This document shows positions 11,061-25,100 of a stretch of 64,000 bases of DNA, piece by piece (the first letter of the stretch is position 1; each line of letters starts with the position of its first letter). The position numbers were made by a program, and so were the translations under genes. Under the pieces are notes generated by a model. It worked only from the letters and a program-made list of their open reading frames with translations. It was not told where the DNA came from and did not search any database. Source of the DNA: Cliona cf. orientalis (Eukaryota; Porifera; Demospongiae; Clionaida; Clionaidae); the NCBI GenBank assembly GCA_963930775.1, contig OZ005698.1, positions 992,001 through 1,056,000 on the forward strand, read 5' to 3'.

Positions 11061-11637
11061 CTTGGTGCCACCTAGTAGCTAGTATTCTCTTGGTATACTG
11101 GTAGTTCTGCTCAGCTAAGGACAATTCTGTAAAGAAAGGCAAGCATAAAACCCGTCATGCAGACAGTGTGCAATTTCATGAATATTTTCGCGTACAATAA
11201 TATACCTTGCAGTTATTGGGGCGTCCAGGAGCTAGGTCGCTGACTTCGGTAGGACTTTGCTCCGGCCTGTGGTTTTTATACTGAGAATGGAATGCGCATG
11301 CGCAATGAAGTATTCGCCCGTCGACCTTTGACCTCCACAGGCGCGTCAGGAAAGATACAAAAGTAAGGTACATGATATACAATACTCATAAACTAAAACA
11401 AACTATTATGTATCCATGAGTTGTATTAAAGTTCTGACATTAATAACAACTTACTTCGTTATGAGTACACACAAACTGACATACAATGTATATTGGACAC
11501 AACGAAAAAAGAGAGAAAAAAAAGGGGTGGGATGACAACAAAATATACAAAAAGAATATCCACTTAATTATTAATAAATGCTGGCACTAAAATTATTATG
11601 CTTACATAATAATAATAATAATACTCTCTTATAAAAA
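11061..11637. other. Intergenic region between paralog 2 and GRK2/3
   Basis: No gene seen. It contains the presumed promoter of the minus-strand gene ending at 6972, with an NRF1-type palindrome at 11293-11304, and the presumed 3' UTR of GRK2/3 on the right side (AT-rich, repeated ATT). Confidence 0.5.
11293..11304. promoter_or_regulatory. NRF1-type palindrome upstream of membrane paralog 2
   Basis: TGCGCATGCGCA about 230 bp upstream of the ATG at 11060. It is identical to the palindromes at 217-228 and 31953-31964. Position and identity suggest a core promoter element. Confidence 0.5.
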
Positions 11638-13129
11638 TTAATTCTTTGACTGTGATAAAATCGGTAAGCTGTTTGTGATGTGAATTCCTCTCCTTGCTCG
11701 ACCAGGCTGATACTGGGCAGTAATGGAGGCAGTTGTTGAGTTGTCCCTCATGGCCTTGGGGCCGGCGTGGAGCATCGTCTGCGACTTCAGCGCCACATCT
11801 TTGAGGTGATGCACCCACAGGGTGGTCTCAAAGTGAGCCTGAGGGAGGAAGGAGGGAGGGGGAGGGAGGGAGAGAGAACAGAGAGGCTTAAGTGAAAGTA
11901 TCGGTTACACAATGTATTCAGAAGCAGTGACATTTCATTTGACAAGCTTAGTGCTATTTTCTAGGTGTAGCTCTAGTGTGTTGTCACCTGCTGCAATGAA
12001 AAGGCTTGCTCATTTGGTACGTGTATTCAAACATGCGGTGATAATGGATCAGACAGACCACGAGTTCAACACTGTGTTCAACATAATACTGCTTTTCATT
12101 CAGCAATAACTTCCTAACCTTTGTTTCGTGAATTTGACATTTCTAATGTCACTGCTTCAATTCTGAATACATTGTGTACTGTGCCAGGGGGAAAATGGCT
12201 CAAAAGTATCGCACATTGTTTCACTAAGATTCATGTACACTTTACATTGTATTATAGTATGTACGTACACGAAAAACATCTGGCTCAGGTCAGAGTTAAC
12301 AGAATTAGTATACATACACGCATAATAATTATCAGGCACACACTCAAAAAGCATGACATAAGTGATGTGTCCAGAATGCATGGAGAGATGTTTGAGAGAC
12401 TATGAGAAACAATAGCAGAGGACAGGCACCTTCCATTAGCTACATGTACACAACAGCCAGCATTACACATAATTGCTGTCATGGTAACAAGTACATGTAC
12501 AGGTACAGGTACACTACTCCTGTACCCTAATATTACAAATGTACAATGACATAATATAGGCAAGTAAATGGATAGGAATAGCAGTATAGAACCACTTCAA
12601 AGTGGACTCATACATGGCATTGATTTATGGGCTATATGTAAGAGTGTACATGCAGTCTAGTCACAGTTATGCAGAGTAGTTAATAATTAGTGAGTGTAGG
12701 TTATATAAACCTATGTATGTATACATGTACAGAGAGAGAGAGGGAGAAGGAGAGGGAGAGGGGGAGAGAGTGACCTACATCGAAGCGAATGCAGTGTTCC
12801 TTCTTGTTTCCGATCTGCTGAAGTCGAATGGCGTTCACTCCTCTGTGCTCCTTTTCGTCCACCAGCACTGAAGTGTCAAAGGTCAACACCTGGGCCTTTG
12901 CCATGGACTGAAGAGAGAAAACATCAAAATAAAACAAATCTCTATGGCAGAATTTGAAGTAGTTAATACCTGTAAGCTGTCAGCCCACTCCAATCTGTTA
13001 GGGTAGAGGATGAAGTACTTCTTCTGCCAACTAGAGAAGATGCCAACAGTCGAGTTGAGCTTATAGCCACTACCTTGAAGAACTGTATCACCGAATGATG
13101 CATCTGGAGAGTAGCCTGTGTTGGGGAGA

Positions 13130-13195
<66 letters not shown>

Positions 13196-16100
13196 AGGAA
13201 GGGAGGGAGGGAGAGGGAGATTTGAAGTGAATGTGAGCACTTGGTAAAGGTTGTCACACTATATACCATACTTACTATTGGACATCTTTCTTTGACGCCT
13301 CTCCTTTGAGTCTTTCTTGTCTGCCTCAGCGTTCACTCCCTCAAAGATACTCTCTGCAGTGAATAGCAACAAAAACATTATTACACAGCTACATAGTCCG
13401 TGAAAGTGAAAAGTTCAGAGTGTGTTCTATCATTCATCACTAATCCGAATCTTGGAGGGAAACCATTCCACTGCCAGCGCAGGCAAGGCCTACCCAGTAG
13501 AGGCAGAACCACTTACTTAAGTGCCTATAGCCTCTATACCTAAAACATTAAATCGTGAACAAAGTGACTATAATAATATACGTAATAACGCACATTGTAC
13601 ACGTACTTGCACAATAATTGCAGGAACTTAGGCACTAAATTTTTTACCCTAAGTTTGAGTTCCGTACACTTGCCTATACATGATACAACGTAGAAGCAGG
13701 TGTAATGGATACTACCTGTTCAACATTGGTTAATAGCCACACAATTAGTGCAGTGGGCATTTACTCATTAGTCCGCAGATGCAATTACTGTACGGTAATT
13801 TGTCCGACCAACTACAAAGGGAGTTTTTCAACAGGCATGCAGACTCAATTGGAACTAGCCTTTATTGAGTTTTATTGAGCGAGGGGTGTACTCTGTACAC
13901 TCTACTGTACACGGTGGCTTTATTAGTGGGAAAGCCTACTAATTTGATGATAAATACCACACATACATTTGTACAATTCCTGCACACAAGAGAGCTGTAA
14001 CTCAATCAATTTTTAAGCATTTTCAAGAAAATTATAATACTTTTCACTATACAGTGGGGAACCTTCTCAATCAAAGATACCATTGGGGCAGCTTAAAGTG
14101 CTCAAGAAAAGGGGTTCCAGAAGCTCACAAAATCTTTTTAAAGATCTTGCTGACCTCTAAAGGTGGCTAGCAATGACAGAAAATGGCTACTCAATCAATC
14201 CAGGGACTAGTAGCCAAACTGAAGCAAAGGCCTAATAATTAATTTTGGCTAGAGTGTAGGGAGCCCCTTTACTTATGAATGAGTGTACCTACCCATCATC
14301 TCCGCCTGCCATCTGTCGGAGACGACAAGGTTGAATCTGCGATAGAGTTTTTGATCTTCTTCCGCTACCTTGATGCCTCGAGTGTCGTCATCATCAAAGT
14401 TCCCAATATCAAAGGCATCAGCAGCGTTCACTTCACCTCTCGGAGGAATCAGGGGAGGTTGGAGCTGAGAGAAGGAAGAGAGGGAGGAGGGAGAGAGAAA
14501 CACTCATAATAAGATAATATTATTATGAAAGTATGCAGACACATCCATATGTGCAGGCATCACCAAGAAGAAATTAAGAGGTAATTACACCTACTTAACC
14601 TCTCATAATTATCAAGAGAATTAGACTGAAGATGATACGGTCAACCAACATGCATCTCTCACAACATTAAAACTCAGCCAATCTACATGTACATGTAGTG
14701 GATACTCCATCCATGTGTACCTTCTTATCCATGATATCATCCCAATTTGTCGTTGCGAAGAAGGCCGTCTCCTTGAGCTCTTCGGAGCCCCGCCCCCTAC
14801 AGCCGAGCCGTGAGCCGGGGTCCTTCTTTAGCAGTCCAGTCAGCAGTTCCTTCATCGGGTCAGACATACTCGCAGGCATAACAATGTCCTATGAGAATGG
14901 GAAAAAATTCAGAGGATTACATAAATGTATGTGAGTATTCGATATCAATGCTTGGGATGGTAGATATACGTATACATAATATTATAGTGGGAAACTTTCA
15001 TGGATTAGTTGAAAGTGAGCATTATTTTGAGGAGAAAACTTTCATGGAATGATAAATGAATCATATCTATAGGCTGGTGTGGCATGCCTAAAATTTCGTG
15101 GAACTATCATGGATGGCTCTCAAACCGTGAAATTTGTAAAACTTTCTCCCTCGAAAGACTCCCACTATATTACTATGGTATGTAGTTTTTCTTAAAAAAT
15201 CTGTATCCATGGAGGGCACGTGTAATGTCACTAGAAAAGGAAATTGCTGGCATAACATCCTACAAATGATTATATAAACTGAAAATAAAAGAAACAGTTC
15301 TTGGTACATAATAATGTATGCATGGCAATCTCCTTTAGGTACAGAAAAATTGAAACCTAGCCTCGTCCCCAGGCCACTCCCACGTTTTCAATGTTACTCC
15401 CTTTTCTGTGTGTAACATTGAAAACGTGGGAGTGGACTGGGGACGAGGCTACTGGAATCAGTGTTCGTACTCGGAGCATACTAGATGGAATATCACAGAA
15501 TCTGATACTAAGTGGCCTGATTTGGTTGGCCAGTAATCATCCCATATACGTACAAAATGTACGTATAGAGCTACACACGATACGTGCGTACACACACAAG
15601 TTGAAATCGGCACTAACTTTCTCTGGCATGTCAACAGCGGAGCATGTCAGCAGCCAACCATGCCAACCATGCCAACCAGCAAGTACATGTAAACAGGAAA
15701 GGCAATTAATAACTATCAAGAAATGCCACACCATGATTTTCTCTATCTGAAGGAAGAGTACATTCCTATCCATATATGTATATAAGGAAATTGATTGGTA
15801 GAATAAGACTATGTATGAGCTCTGATTGAAGCCTACGACACAACAATTAATTTTTTATAAGACTAGTCTGGCCAGCAAGACCCTTGTCCTCCTCTCAAGA
15901 TTTCTCATTTGAGGGACAGCATCCAACAATTAAGTCACATGACTGTCTATCATCCCGGGTACGTGACTAGGAATGGCAACTGAATTCATAGAGGGGAGGA
16001 ATGGAGGGGAGAGGGAGGGAGGAATGGAGGGAGGGAGAGAGAGGGAGTCAACAACAAGAAATTAATAATCACCGTGTGACTTCCTGAGAGATGAAGTGTG

Positions 16101-19100
16101 TGACAAATTGAATTTGGAGGAAGACGTGGTATGTACTCTTAGCTAGCTAAAGAGAGCGCAGGGTGGTGTAGAGCTATAGCTAGAGCAGAAAGGAATCTCA
16201 CATTACTACATGTAGCTACCAGACACACACACACACACACACGCACACGCACACACTCATAAAGTTCTCATACATTGGGTATATTGGTGCGTGACAGGAC
16301 CAATAATATTATAATCAAATTTTGGAGGGAAGTAAACAGCAAGAATGAATTATCAAATCACACATTGAGATCTCAGACAAGACTGTAGCTACATGTATAT
16401 GTACACGTACGTGTACGTACATGTCACAGGAAATGAAACCATAGCGATCGATGCACGTACACTGTACACCACTGACAAGCACTGAGCCCAATAAAGACCA
16501 ACAGAATCACTGTCAATAATGACTCTAGTTACCATACCTCTGCTATAAGTATAATATGTACATGTATGTATGCTCTTCCATTTGAAGCTATTCTTAATTG
16601 CACACCAATACATACACGTAGACGTCACTCCGTGTCAATTGTTTACCAGCATCAACCCATTAGCCACTGAATCGAGCTAGATCATCTACTGTAATAGTAC
16701 ATTCCCCGGTGTTCCCACTGTTGCCATGGTTTTGTGGTTGGCAACCCAACTATGAATCTACTGGCATGTTTTTATAAGGTTGGAGTTTCCTGCCATAATA
16801 TTAGATATTGTCACTTAGACATAGCTATAGAATTGATCAATGGAAGTCCAACGTACATATATGCACATTAATTTTACACCGTACATAGACAAGGGTTTCA
16901 GCTGTATAATAATATTACGTGTTTCAGATGATTAAAGGGTCTGTGGTGCTCTAGTACAGTTTGGCTGCTATCAACACAGACACGAATGGGGCAAAGGGTC
17001 AAGGGTCAGTACAGGTTTGGCTGCTATCTTATGGTGATGTGATAATCATGTACACAGGCTATAGGCATAATATTATATTATTTTTGCTCAAAATCAACTA
17101 TTTTCATGATGGACCTAATGTGTGTACGTAGGTAGGTAAACTGTGAAAGTGTACCTTTTCCAGTGTCACTTTGTCAATCTCCTCTTTATTCTTGGCATTC
17201 TGAGCTCGAAACGGTCCATGGCTGTACGTTCGTATGTGTGTGTGTGTGTGTGTACGAATAATAATATTGCAGGTTTATTATACTCAGTGTATAGGCCAAC
17301 AATCAGTGCTGGATCTGGTCAGTATATGTGCAAGTACACGATATACATATGTGTGTGGAATTCTAGCCATCTGTCACTTTGCTTCTCCCCTGTCCCCAGC
17401 GCCCCAACGCGTAACTGAATATCGATAATGAGCATTCCTCTGTCCTGTGGTTCAAACACTCACACCCATACATTGTACATACGTGTGTACGGACGTACGG
17501 TGGAGAACACACACGTACATGTACATGTACACGTACACGAATGTCCAATTACACACGACATTGTACGTGTACACGTACAGGGTGTAGCTACACCCAGGTA
17601 AAACGTGAAAAAAGGTCAATTTGTCTCCCACCCCCACCCTGCTCTTTGTTTGCTGATCAAGCTTGCACGACGCAACCTAAGGAGTACGAATTGATCGCTA
17701 TACAGTAGAGTGATGTTCTCGTGAATTCTTGAAATTCCACTTGAAGTACTACTTGTGCGAAGCTCATCTCAGCAAACAATTTGCACTTGCTGCACATTGC
17801 AAGCTTGCAAGCAGTACAAAGTCAGCAGTGCTGCAATAAAGTATAATCACAAGAATGTGGTTGCAATTACGTAATAATATGCAGTAGTATATACGTACTA
17901 AGAAGCAAAGAAGGCAGGGGTGGTCAGCAAAAGTCACCAAAAGTGTTAAACAAAGCGTTTTCAACGAAAGCCACACAATTCATAGTTTAAAATGCCAAAA
18001 TAGGCCCAGTGGTACCTTGTTTTCAATGGCACTTAGCAGCTAGCATGTTATACATTCCTCCGATACACTCAGAACAGCTCCATACTGAAGTACTATGTAG
18101 CTATTAGTCACAGTATGCATTACTTGATTGTTTTAGGTGTATTTGCTTACCCTCTGAGTAGCTTGTAGAGGACACAGCCGAGAGAGAACCAGTCGGCAGT
18201 GAACGTGTACTGCACACCTTTCTTGATCACCTCAGGAGCCATGTAGCCATGGGTGCCACTGAACATGAGGGGAATGAGCAATGGAAGTTTTGGTTTACAT
18301 GTATCTTTTCTCCTTCAACTACCTCCCTCACTCTCTCCTCCAATCCTTTGATACATTCCTCCCCTCTGTCCTCTCCTCTCCTCTCTTCTTCCCACCCCTC
18401 TCTCTCCTTCCCGCCCCCTCTTTCTCTCTCTCTCTCCCTCTCTCCCTCCTTCCCTCCCTCCCTCTCTCTCCTTTTGCACTTACACACTGGAGGATGGCTG
18501 ATGGTGAAGGAACTCACAGGCCAGGCCCAGATCTGACAATCTTATATGACCTTTCTCGTCCAGTAGAATGTTAGAAGGCTGTAGTTTCAAGAGACAAAAA
18601 CACAATAATTCATGATTCTTTCTCAGTGCACAATGCATACATAATGAATAAAATTATTGTAAAAAAATACTTTTTAACCTTCGAAAGATTCATATGTAGA
18701 ATTATACACGTACACATGTACATAACTAAATTCATTTGATACAGAGAATATTCGGTCTACGGTCAGTTGGCATACCTTTAGATCCCTGTAGACGATGCTC
18801 TGTGCGTGAATATGCTCCAACGCCAGTATCAGCTCTGCAGCATAGAACCTCACCTGTGGTATAGATACGGTGTATAATATAATAATATATCTGATAATTA
18901 TCATAGTGTATTGGTTTGTGAGTGTGTTCAAAATCCCCCATGCATACATCTGTCTCAGTATATACAATACCTCCTATGTCACTTGCTTCAATCAATAAAA
19001 AACAAACAGGCTAGTTAATTAGACGAACAATTCTCAAAACACTTCTTTCTTGAAGCCTTGTCAAAAAATGCCTTTAGCCAATTATAGATCCGAATTACCG

Positions 19101-22100
19101 AAACAGTTCATTGTCTACCTCCTTGCTTTTACAAAGATGGGTGTGGCACTGGCTACACGTAGCGACAGCCAGCAGGCAGTCTGGAATGCCATAGTTATCA
19201 TTACTATAATCATAATAAATTATGTGGTGGAACCTCTGTTTTAAAAAGTGCAGCAAAACAGCTACTGTACGTATGTACATTGTACATTGTAGCTCCATGG
19301 AGATCACACTCAGGAGGCAAGTATGCAAATGGAGATATATGCACGTTCCCATTTCAGGGATAGTTTAGTACTCACAGAATTTAAGATATGTCCAAAGAGT
19401 TGCACTTACTTAAATTAATTATTAATTCTTCTACTCAGCTACAAGAACTGTGGTATATGTACATGTATGTGTGATGCAGCTAAATTAATTAAAAGCACAT
19501 ATCCTGATTACATTACCATCGCTGTGACAGTCCTGCATTACAGCACTTGAACAGGTGCACACACCGTTTTCGTTATAAATTGAATTTTGCAAGCAATATA
19601 CTGGCAAAGCACATGCACTCCACTAACTATTATTACAATGTAGATATGTCTGTGTCCATTCCAGAGACAGTGGGCAACAATGCTTCATGTGGCAGCACGG
19701 TTTCAGATGGTGGATCGAGTTTCATCAATCACAGACACAAAGGTGGCGGGATGAAAACATACAAAAACAAGCACGCAAACACGCAACTGATTGTAGGCAG
19801 CCTAGCTTGTCAAGGGACTACTTGAAAAGTTCACTCTACCCCCCCCCCCCCTCTCTCCCTCCCTCCCTCCCTCCCTCTCTCTCTCTCTCACCTCATCCTC
19901 AGTGAAGACTCCATGTTGTGTGAGGTGATAGTGCAGGTCTCCACCGTTCATGAGGTCCAGGATGAAGCAAAGCTTGTCCCCCGTCTGGAAGGCATAGTAG
20001 AGATTGACAATGAAAGGACTGTTGTTGACTTTGGCCAGCATGTTCTTCTCGTTCAGAGCAAGAGCTTCTCCCTTTTTCAGTTTGATACGCTTCTTGTCTA
20101 GGAGCTTCATGGCAAACCTGAAGGAGACAGAAAGAGGAGGAAGGGAGGGGGGAGAGGGAGAGAGATAGAGGGGGAGGGGAGAGAAAAATTATACGAGCTC
20201 CACCAGATTATGTAGATACAACTCACATCTTTCCAGAGTCATCCTTCCTGCACCCATAGACCTCGCCAAATCCTCCCCTCCCGATGATTCTGTGCACGCT
20301 GAAGTCGCTGAGAGAGATTGTCTGCGGTAGACCCAGCTCCATGTACTTCCACTGACAGAACCGAACAAAGTGCTCACTGGTCACATAATAATATGGAGTG
20401 AAAAAAATGTACAGTAGAGATGAAGGTCAGAAAAAAATTTCATCTAACCCCTAATGTGAAGTGAAGCTTCACAGTGTGTTGCACATACATATACAATGTA
20501 TCATAAAACCGACATTATCTGCGTGACTTTTGAATATAATGCATGAAATGTTAAAACGTAAATTTTCTATTTTTTGACAGCTTTGCATAATTTCTCCTCA
20601 TGCACACTGATGTTGCTGTGTCATGGCAAGTTCCAAAGCATCACAGCATGTGAAGATGATGCCTAACACTCACACACCATCACGACTAAGAGAACGTGAT
20701 AGGGGGGATTGTGTTGCTAGTATCATTAGATGGCAATTTATAAAAAATTCAACACTGATTTGTCACCTAAAGCGCCAGTCAGTGGCAACCCAATACCACA
20801 CTTCATGTTACAATCAAACAAATACGGCTTAACACTGCAGCAGTGAAATGTCCACGTTTCAGAAATATTTCGCCATCTTTAATTTGTAGATTTAATATTC
20901 TGCTATACCGTATAGCCGGAAATATTGGCGGAATTAAATTTGGCGGTTGAGCCCAAAATTGCTATTGCAAGAATATTACCTTTGGCAGTTCGGTACTGGA
21001 TCGCCATACGTATATTTTGACGGATTCTAATTTGGCAGTTGTAATATAGACTGCCAAATCGCCAAATTTTCCAGCTATACGGTATATACATGTAGCCCCG
21101 CCCAAACACGAAGTACATGTACATGTACATACATGCATGTGTTCACTCACCATCTGACAAACTTGCTCATATGCTTGGCATGCAGCTGCATATAGACGTG
21201 CGCTTTGACCCTGTCAAAGAGGGAGGGAGAGGGAGGGTCCAAACCGACGTTCTCTTTCAGCTCGTCCAGTATGTCCTTGGGGAACACCTACAACAACACA
21301 CAGACAGGTGCAAAGACAACAGAGGTGCTTAAAAGCCATGAAGCTTAAAAAAGTAAACCAGTCACCTCTTCCCCCCCCCCCTCCCCCCTTCCGGTCTATG
21401 TTCACACAAGATTGAGTATACATGTACATGTACGTGACTAAATATACTACCTAACTATTTGTCATAACTGTCGTGAAATATCTCCCATTTTTTTATAGTT
21501 TAGCAAGAGCAGGGAGGGTGCATGGGCTTAAAGCAAGCTGATGGCCCTGTTAACACACACACACACACACATGCACATAAAATGTGGCATGTGGATAAGA
21601 GTGGGCGTTTATCTGGGATACTACGGTATTACATTCCACGATGAGTATCCGGTACTCATTTGATTCTAATGACAGACAAATACACACACAAACACTGATT
21701 GATTAACTCACATGGGACATTGCAAGCATCTCTGAAAAGAAGTATCTATCGTAGATTTCCTTGGCCTTCGTCCGTCGGAGTTTCACCGATGCTATTCTCT
21801 CGTAGGATAAGATCTAGAGCGAGGGTGGGGGGGGGGGGGGGGGGGAGGGAGAGGGAGGGAGAGAGAGAGTGATGGAGAGAGAAAGAGAGGGAGAGAGAGC
21901 ACAAGGGAAGGGGAGAAGAAGAGAGGTTACAATCAGCAACACTATTCATCCCTTCCTAGAAAACGACAACTCATTCCCTAATATGTGGGTTGCCATGGCG
22001 ACCACAGCCTGTACCATGCACCTACATGTACATGTACAGCACCTGACAACATGTAACGGGACATGTCATTGGATACACCAACATTCCCAGTATCTGCTTA

Positions 22101-25100
22101 TCAAACAATACTCACTTGTAGGCTAACAAAGGCAACTCAAAGTTAACACTGGTAACCAATATCATTGTCTTCCAACTACTTATTATATTACTGAATAATA
22201 TACGCATGCAGTTGTAATCATATTATACATGTAACTCCCATTCTGGCTGTTGAGCTGGCTGGAAATAACAATAGCAGCATGATGGCAAAAAAGCATACCT
22301 CGATCGAAGAGCAAAATCAGCGGACTGATGTTTTAATAATAAATATTATCGTCAAAACTAGCGATACTTTTGGGCGGGTAGATTTTTAACGAGTGAGAAT
22401 ATTGGATGCTGAACAAAAGTTAATCGTATCCACTATGTTAATTAGCATCCACTGTCTGCCAAGAATCATCCCAACAATCCATTTGATCTTAACCAAAGTA
22501 CACTACAGCAATAATATTAATAACAAAACTAATGCATACGTACATAACTATTGTAAGTAAATAGACCTCAAAATTACATTCTATTATCACGGTGATCAGC
22601 AAAGAGTGCCAGCTAGAGTGGTTGGTGCATTATCGCTCTTAGAGAGCTCTTTTACATTTGAAGTGGCTCTTCGAAACCACAAATATCCCTTGATGTTTAA
22701 CCACAGCTGTACCGCTCGCTCCTCCATTTTATTCTAGTGTCCATACTAACACCTACTGTACGTAGTAAAATTAGTTGGTGAGCAGCAAAATTTAATGATC
22801 TGTGAAAAGCACGATTATACTATAATACGTATGCAGTCTACTTCGATCACTGAATGTCAGCTGTCTGTCTGTTATTGGTCTATCTGTCTATCTGTCTGTC
22901 AAAGTATGCACTACTGAATATCGCATGTCCATCTGTCTCTCTACTCAGCCAATATACATGTCTATGACATATATGTACGTCATTGTACCTCATTAAACTT
23001 TTGGAGTCAGTTTTTGGGCACCTCAGACAATGGGAATGTAGGAGTGTACACAGACAAACATTTCTCACATACATGCACGCATAACAAAATTAATTTTTAG
23101 CAGTAATCAGCTTTTCTAAACATTAATGTACTCTATGCCTTACAGCTTTCAGGGAGGCATAGTGGACATCATCTGCTGGCAGAAACTTTTCCAGGAAATG
23201 GGCACCTGAGAACAAATAGACAAACCAAGAAGTGGCAATGAATAACTTTCACACACAAATAGAGTATTCACATACATGTACGTATACTTCATTAATGTAT
23301 ATTATACAGTGGAACCCCTCTATAAGGACACCCCTGAAATGAGGATATCTTCCTTAACCAGGACACCAAGCAAGGTCCCGGCTACATAGAGACATGTACA
23401 AAAGTACCCCTGAAATGAGGACACCTCCTTTAATCACGACGCTTAAAACTGCCCCAAGGGTTGTCCAGAATAGAGGGGGTACTACAGTTGAGTAATAATT
23501 TATACAGGGTGATATGCAGTACATGTCTGTTTGTGATTTAGTGTATAACAGGGCGAATAATTGAGCAGTGGATAGAGTAATAGTTATGAGAAGCGATGCG
23601 TTACATAGTTCCAATTTTATTCACGACCGGAAGATTGTACAGCACTATATATACACTCAGCCCAGCATGCATGCATGTACATGTATATATATAGTTGAGT
23701 ACTTGAGTACATAATTGTCTTGAGGCGTGTAGACACATTTGTTTATATGTGATGGGGTACATGGGTGTGTGTACACATATGTATGTATATGCGTTTGTGC
23801 ATGAGGCTCTGATGTGCATGAGCGCCTCTGGGGCGTGTACGTGTGTGAGTGAGTTCCTAGCCTGGCTCCAGGAAAGTATGCCAAACACGCTAGCTCATTG
23901 TGCTCTCTGTGTAGCACCCAGAGGGCCCTTACTATATACATGTACTAATACCATTTACCATTTTTTTGCCACATGCGTGTGGATGAGCGCACACGGTACG
24001 TATTAGTGCACATGAGCGCTTATGTGCGCATGCTGACTACTACATACATGTACATAAGATACTAATGTGGGAGACGTGTGGTGAAAAGGGGGGGGGGGAG
24101 AGAAGGAGAGAGAGAGAGAGAGGGAGGGAGGGAGGGAGGGAGGAGAGAAAGGTGAACACGAACACACGTACCCATCCTTTGAGTCTGGACTGCCTCAAAA
24201 GTGTCCGTGTGGCACTCCTTCATATACTGGAGGACCACGTTGTGTACACTGCACGTGGTGGGGGAAAATATAAACACACTTTCAATTTACATCTGGAAAG
24301 TTTACAACACAATATATAAAACTATACACAACTGACTCACAACGCTCATACGTATATTAAATAGATGCATGTATATACTGTATTCTTCACTATGCATGTA
24401 CACCATTCAAATACACAAAATTGTCTACTTATTTATGGATCAACATGTAAGGTCAAAGGAAAAACCACTGGATCTATTCTTGACAGCCAGAGGTGCATGG
24501 TGGTATTACTAAAGTACACTTCAAAGACCTTGAAAGTCCACAAAGTTGTACACTCTCACAACTGATGATCAGATCTCAAGCCAAAGGGGGGACTAGGGGA
24601 ATTACATGTATCCCTACCTGTACTATATGTACTATATGTAGGGTATATCATAAGCAATGGATGAGCAAATGATTATAGTGAAAATGCTTCACTCTGAGAG
24701 GGAGAGAGAGGAGAGAGGGAGGGGGAGGGAGGGAGAGAGGGAGAGAGAGAGGGAGGGAGGGAGGGAGGGGGAGAGGGAGGGAGAAAGAGAGCGGGAGAGA
24801 GCGTGGCTGACTTAATGCCTCACAGTAGAAAGCTGGCACAAGTCTAAGAGCAGCTAACCTAGTTAGTACTGTCCGGGGGAGGAGGAGGGCCAAGTATTTA
24901 TTGAACACACTAACAAAGCATTCTGAAATGTAGTTGAGTGGATATTTTCCGGGGAATGGGATGCCAGTCACAGTCAGCCAGCCAGAGGGCAAATGTACAC
25001 GTACATATTATAACTACACACGGAAGGGTACTAAACAAATAGGCAACCAAGCAACCTATATATGGTACATACATACATGTAGAATCTAATACGGCTTAAC

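Larger units (their letters stand above)
14889..17154. other. GRK2/3 intron 11
   Basis: About 2.3 kb, no exon recognised. Holds two inverted-repeat elements (14983-15169 and 15358-15451), purine-rich repeats near 16000-16050 and a CA repeat near 16220-16250. Confidence 0.5.

Noticed and set aside
14702-14721. Alternative GRK2/3 exon 12 donor five codons further on (GGA followed by GTATCC)
   Set aside because: It also keeps the frame but adds five residues that break an otherwise ungapped alignment with GRK2.
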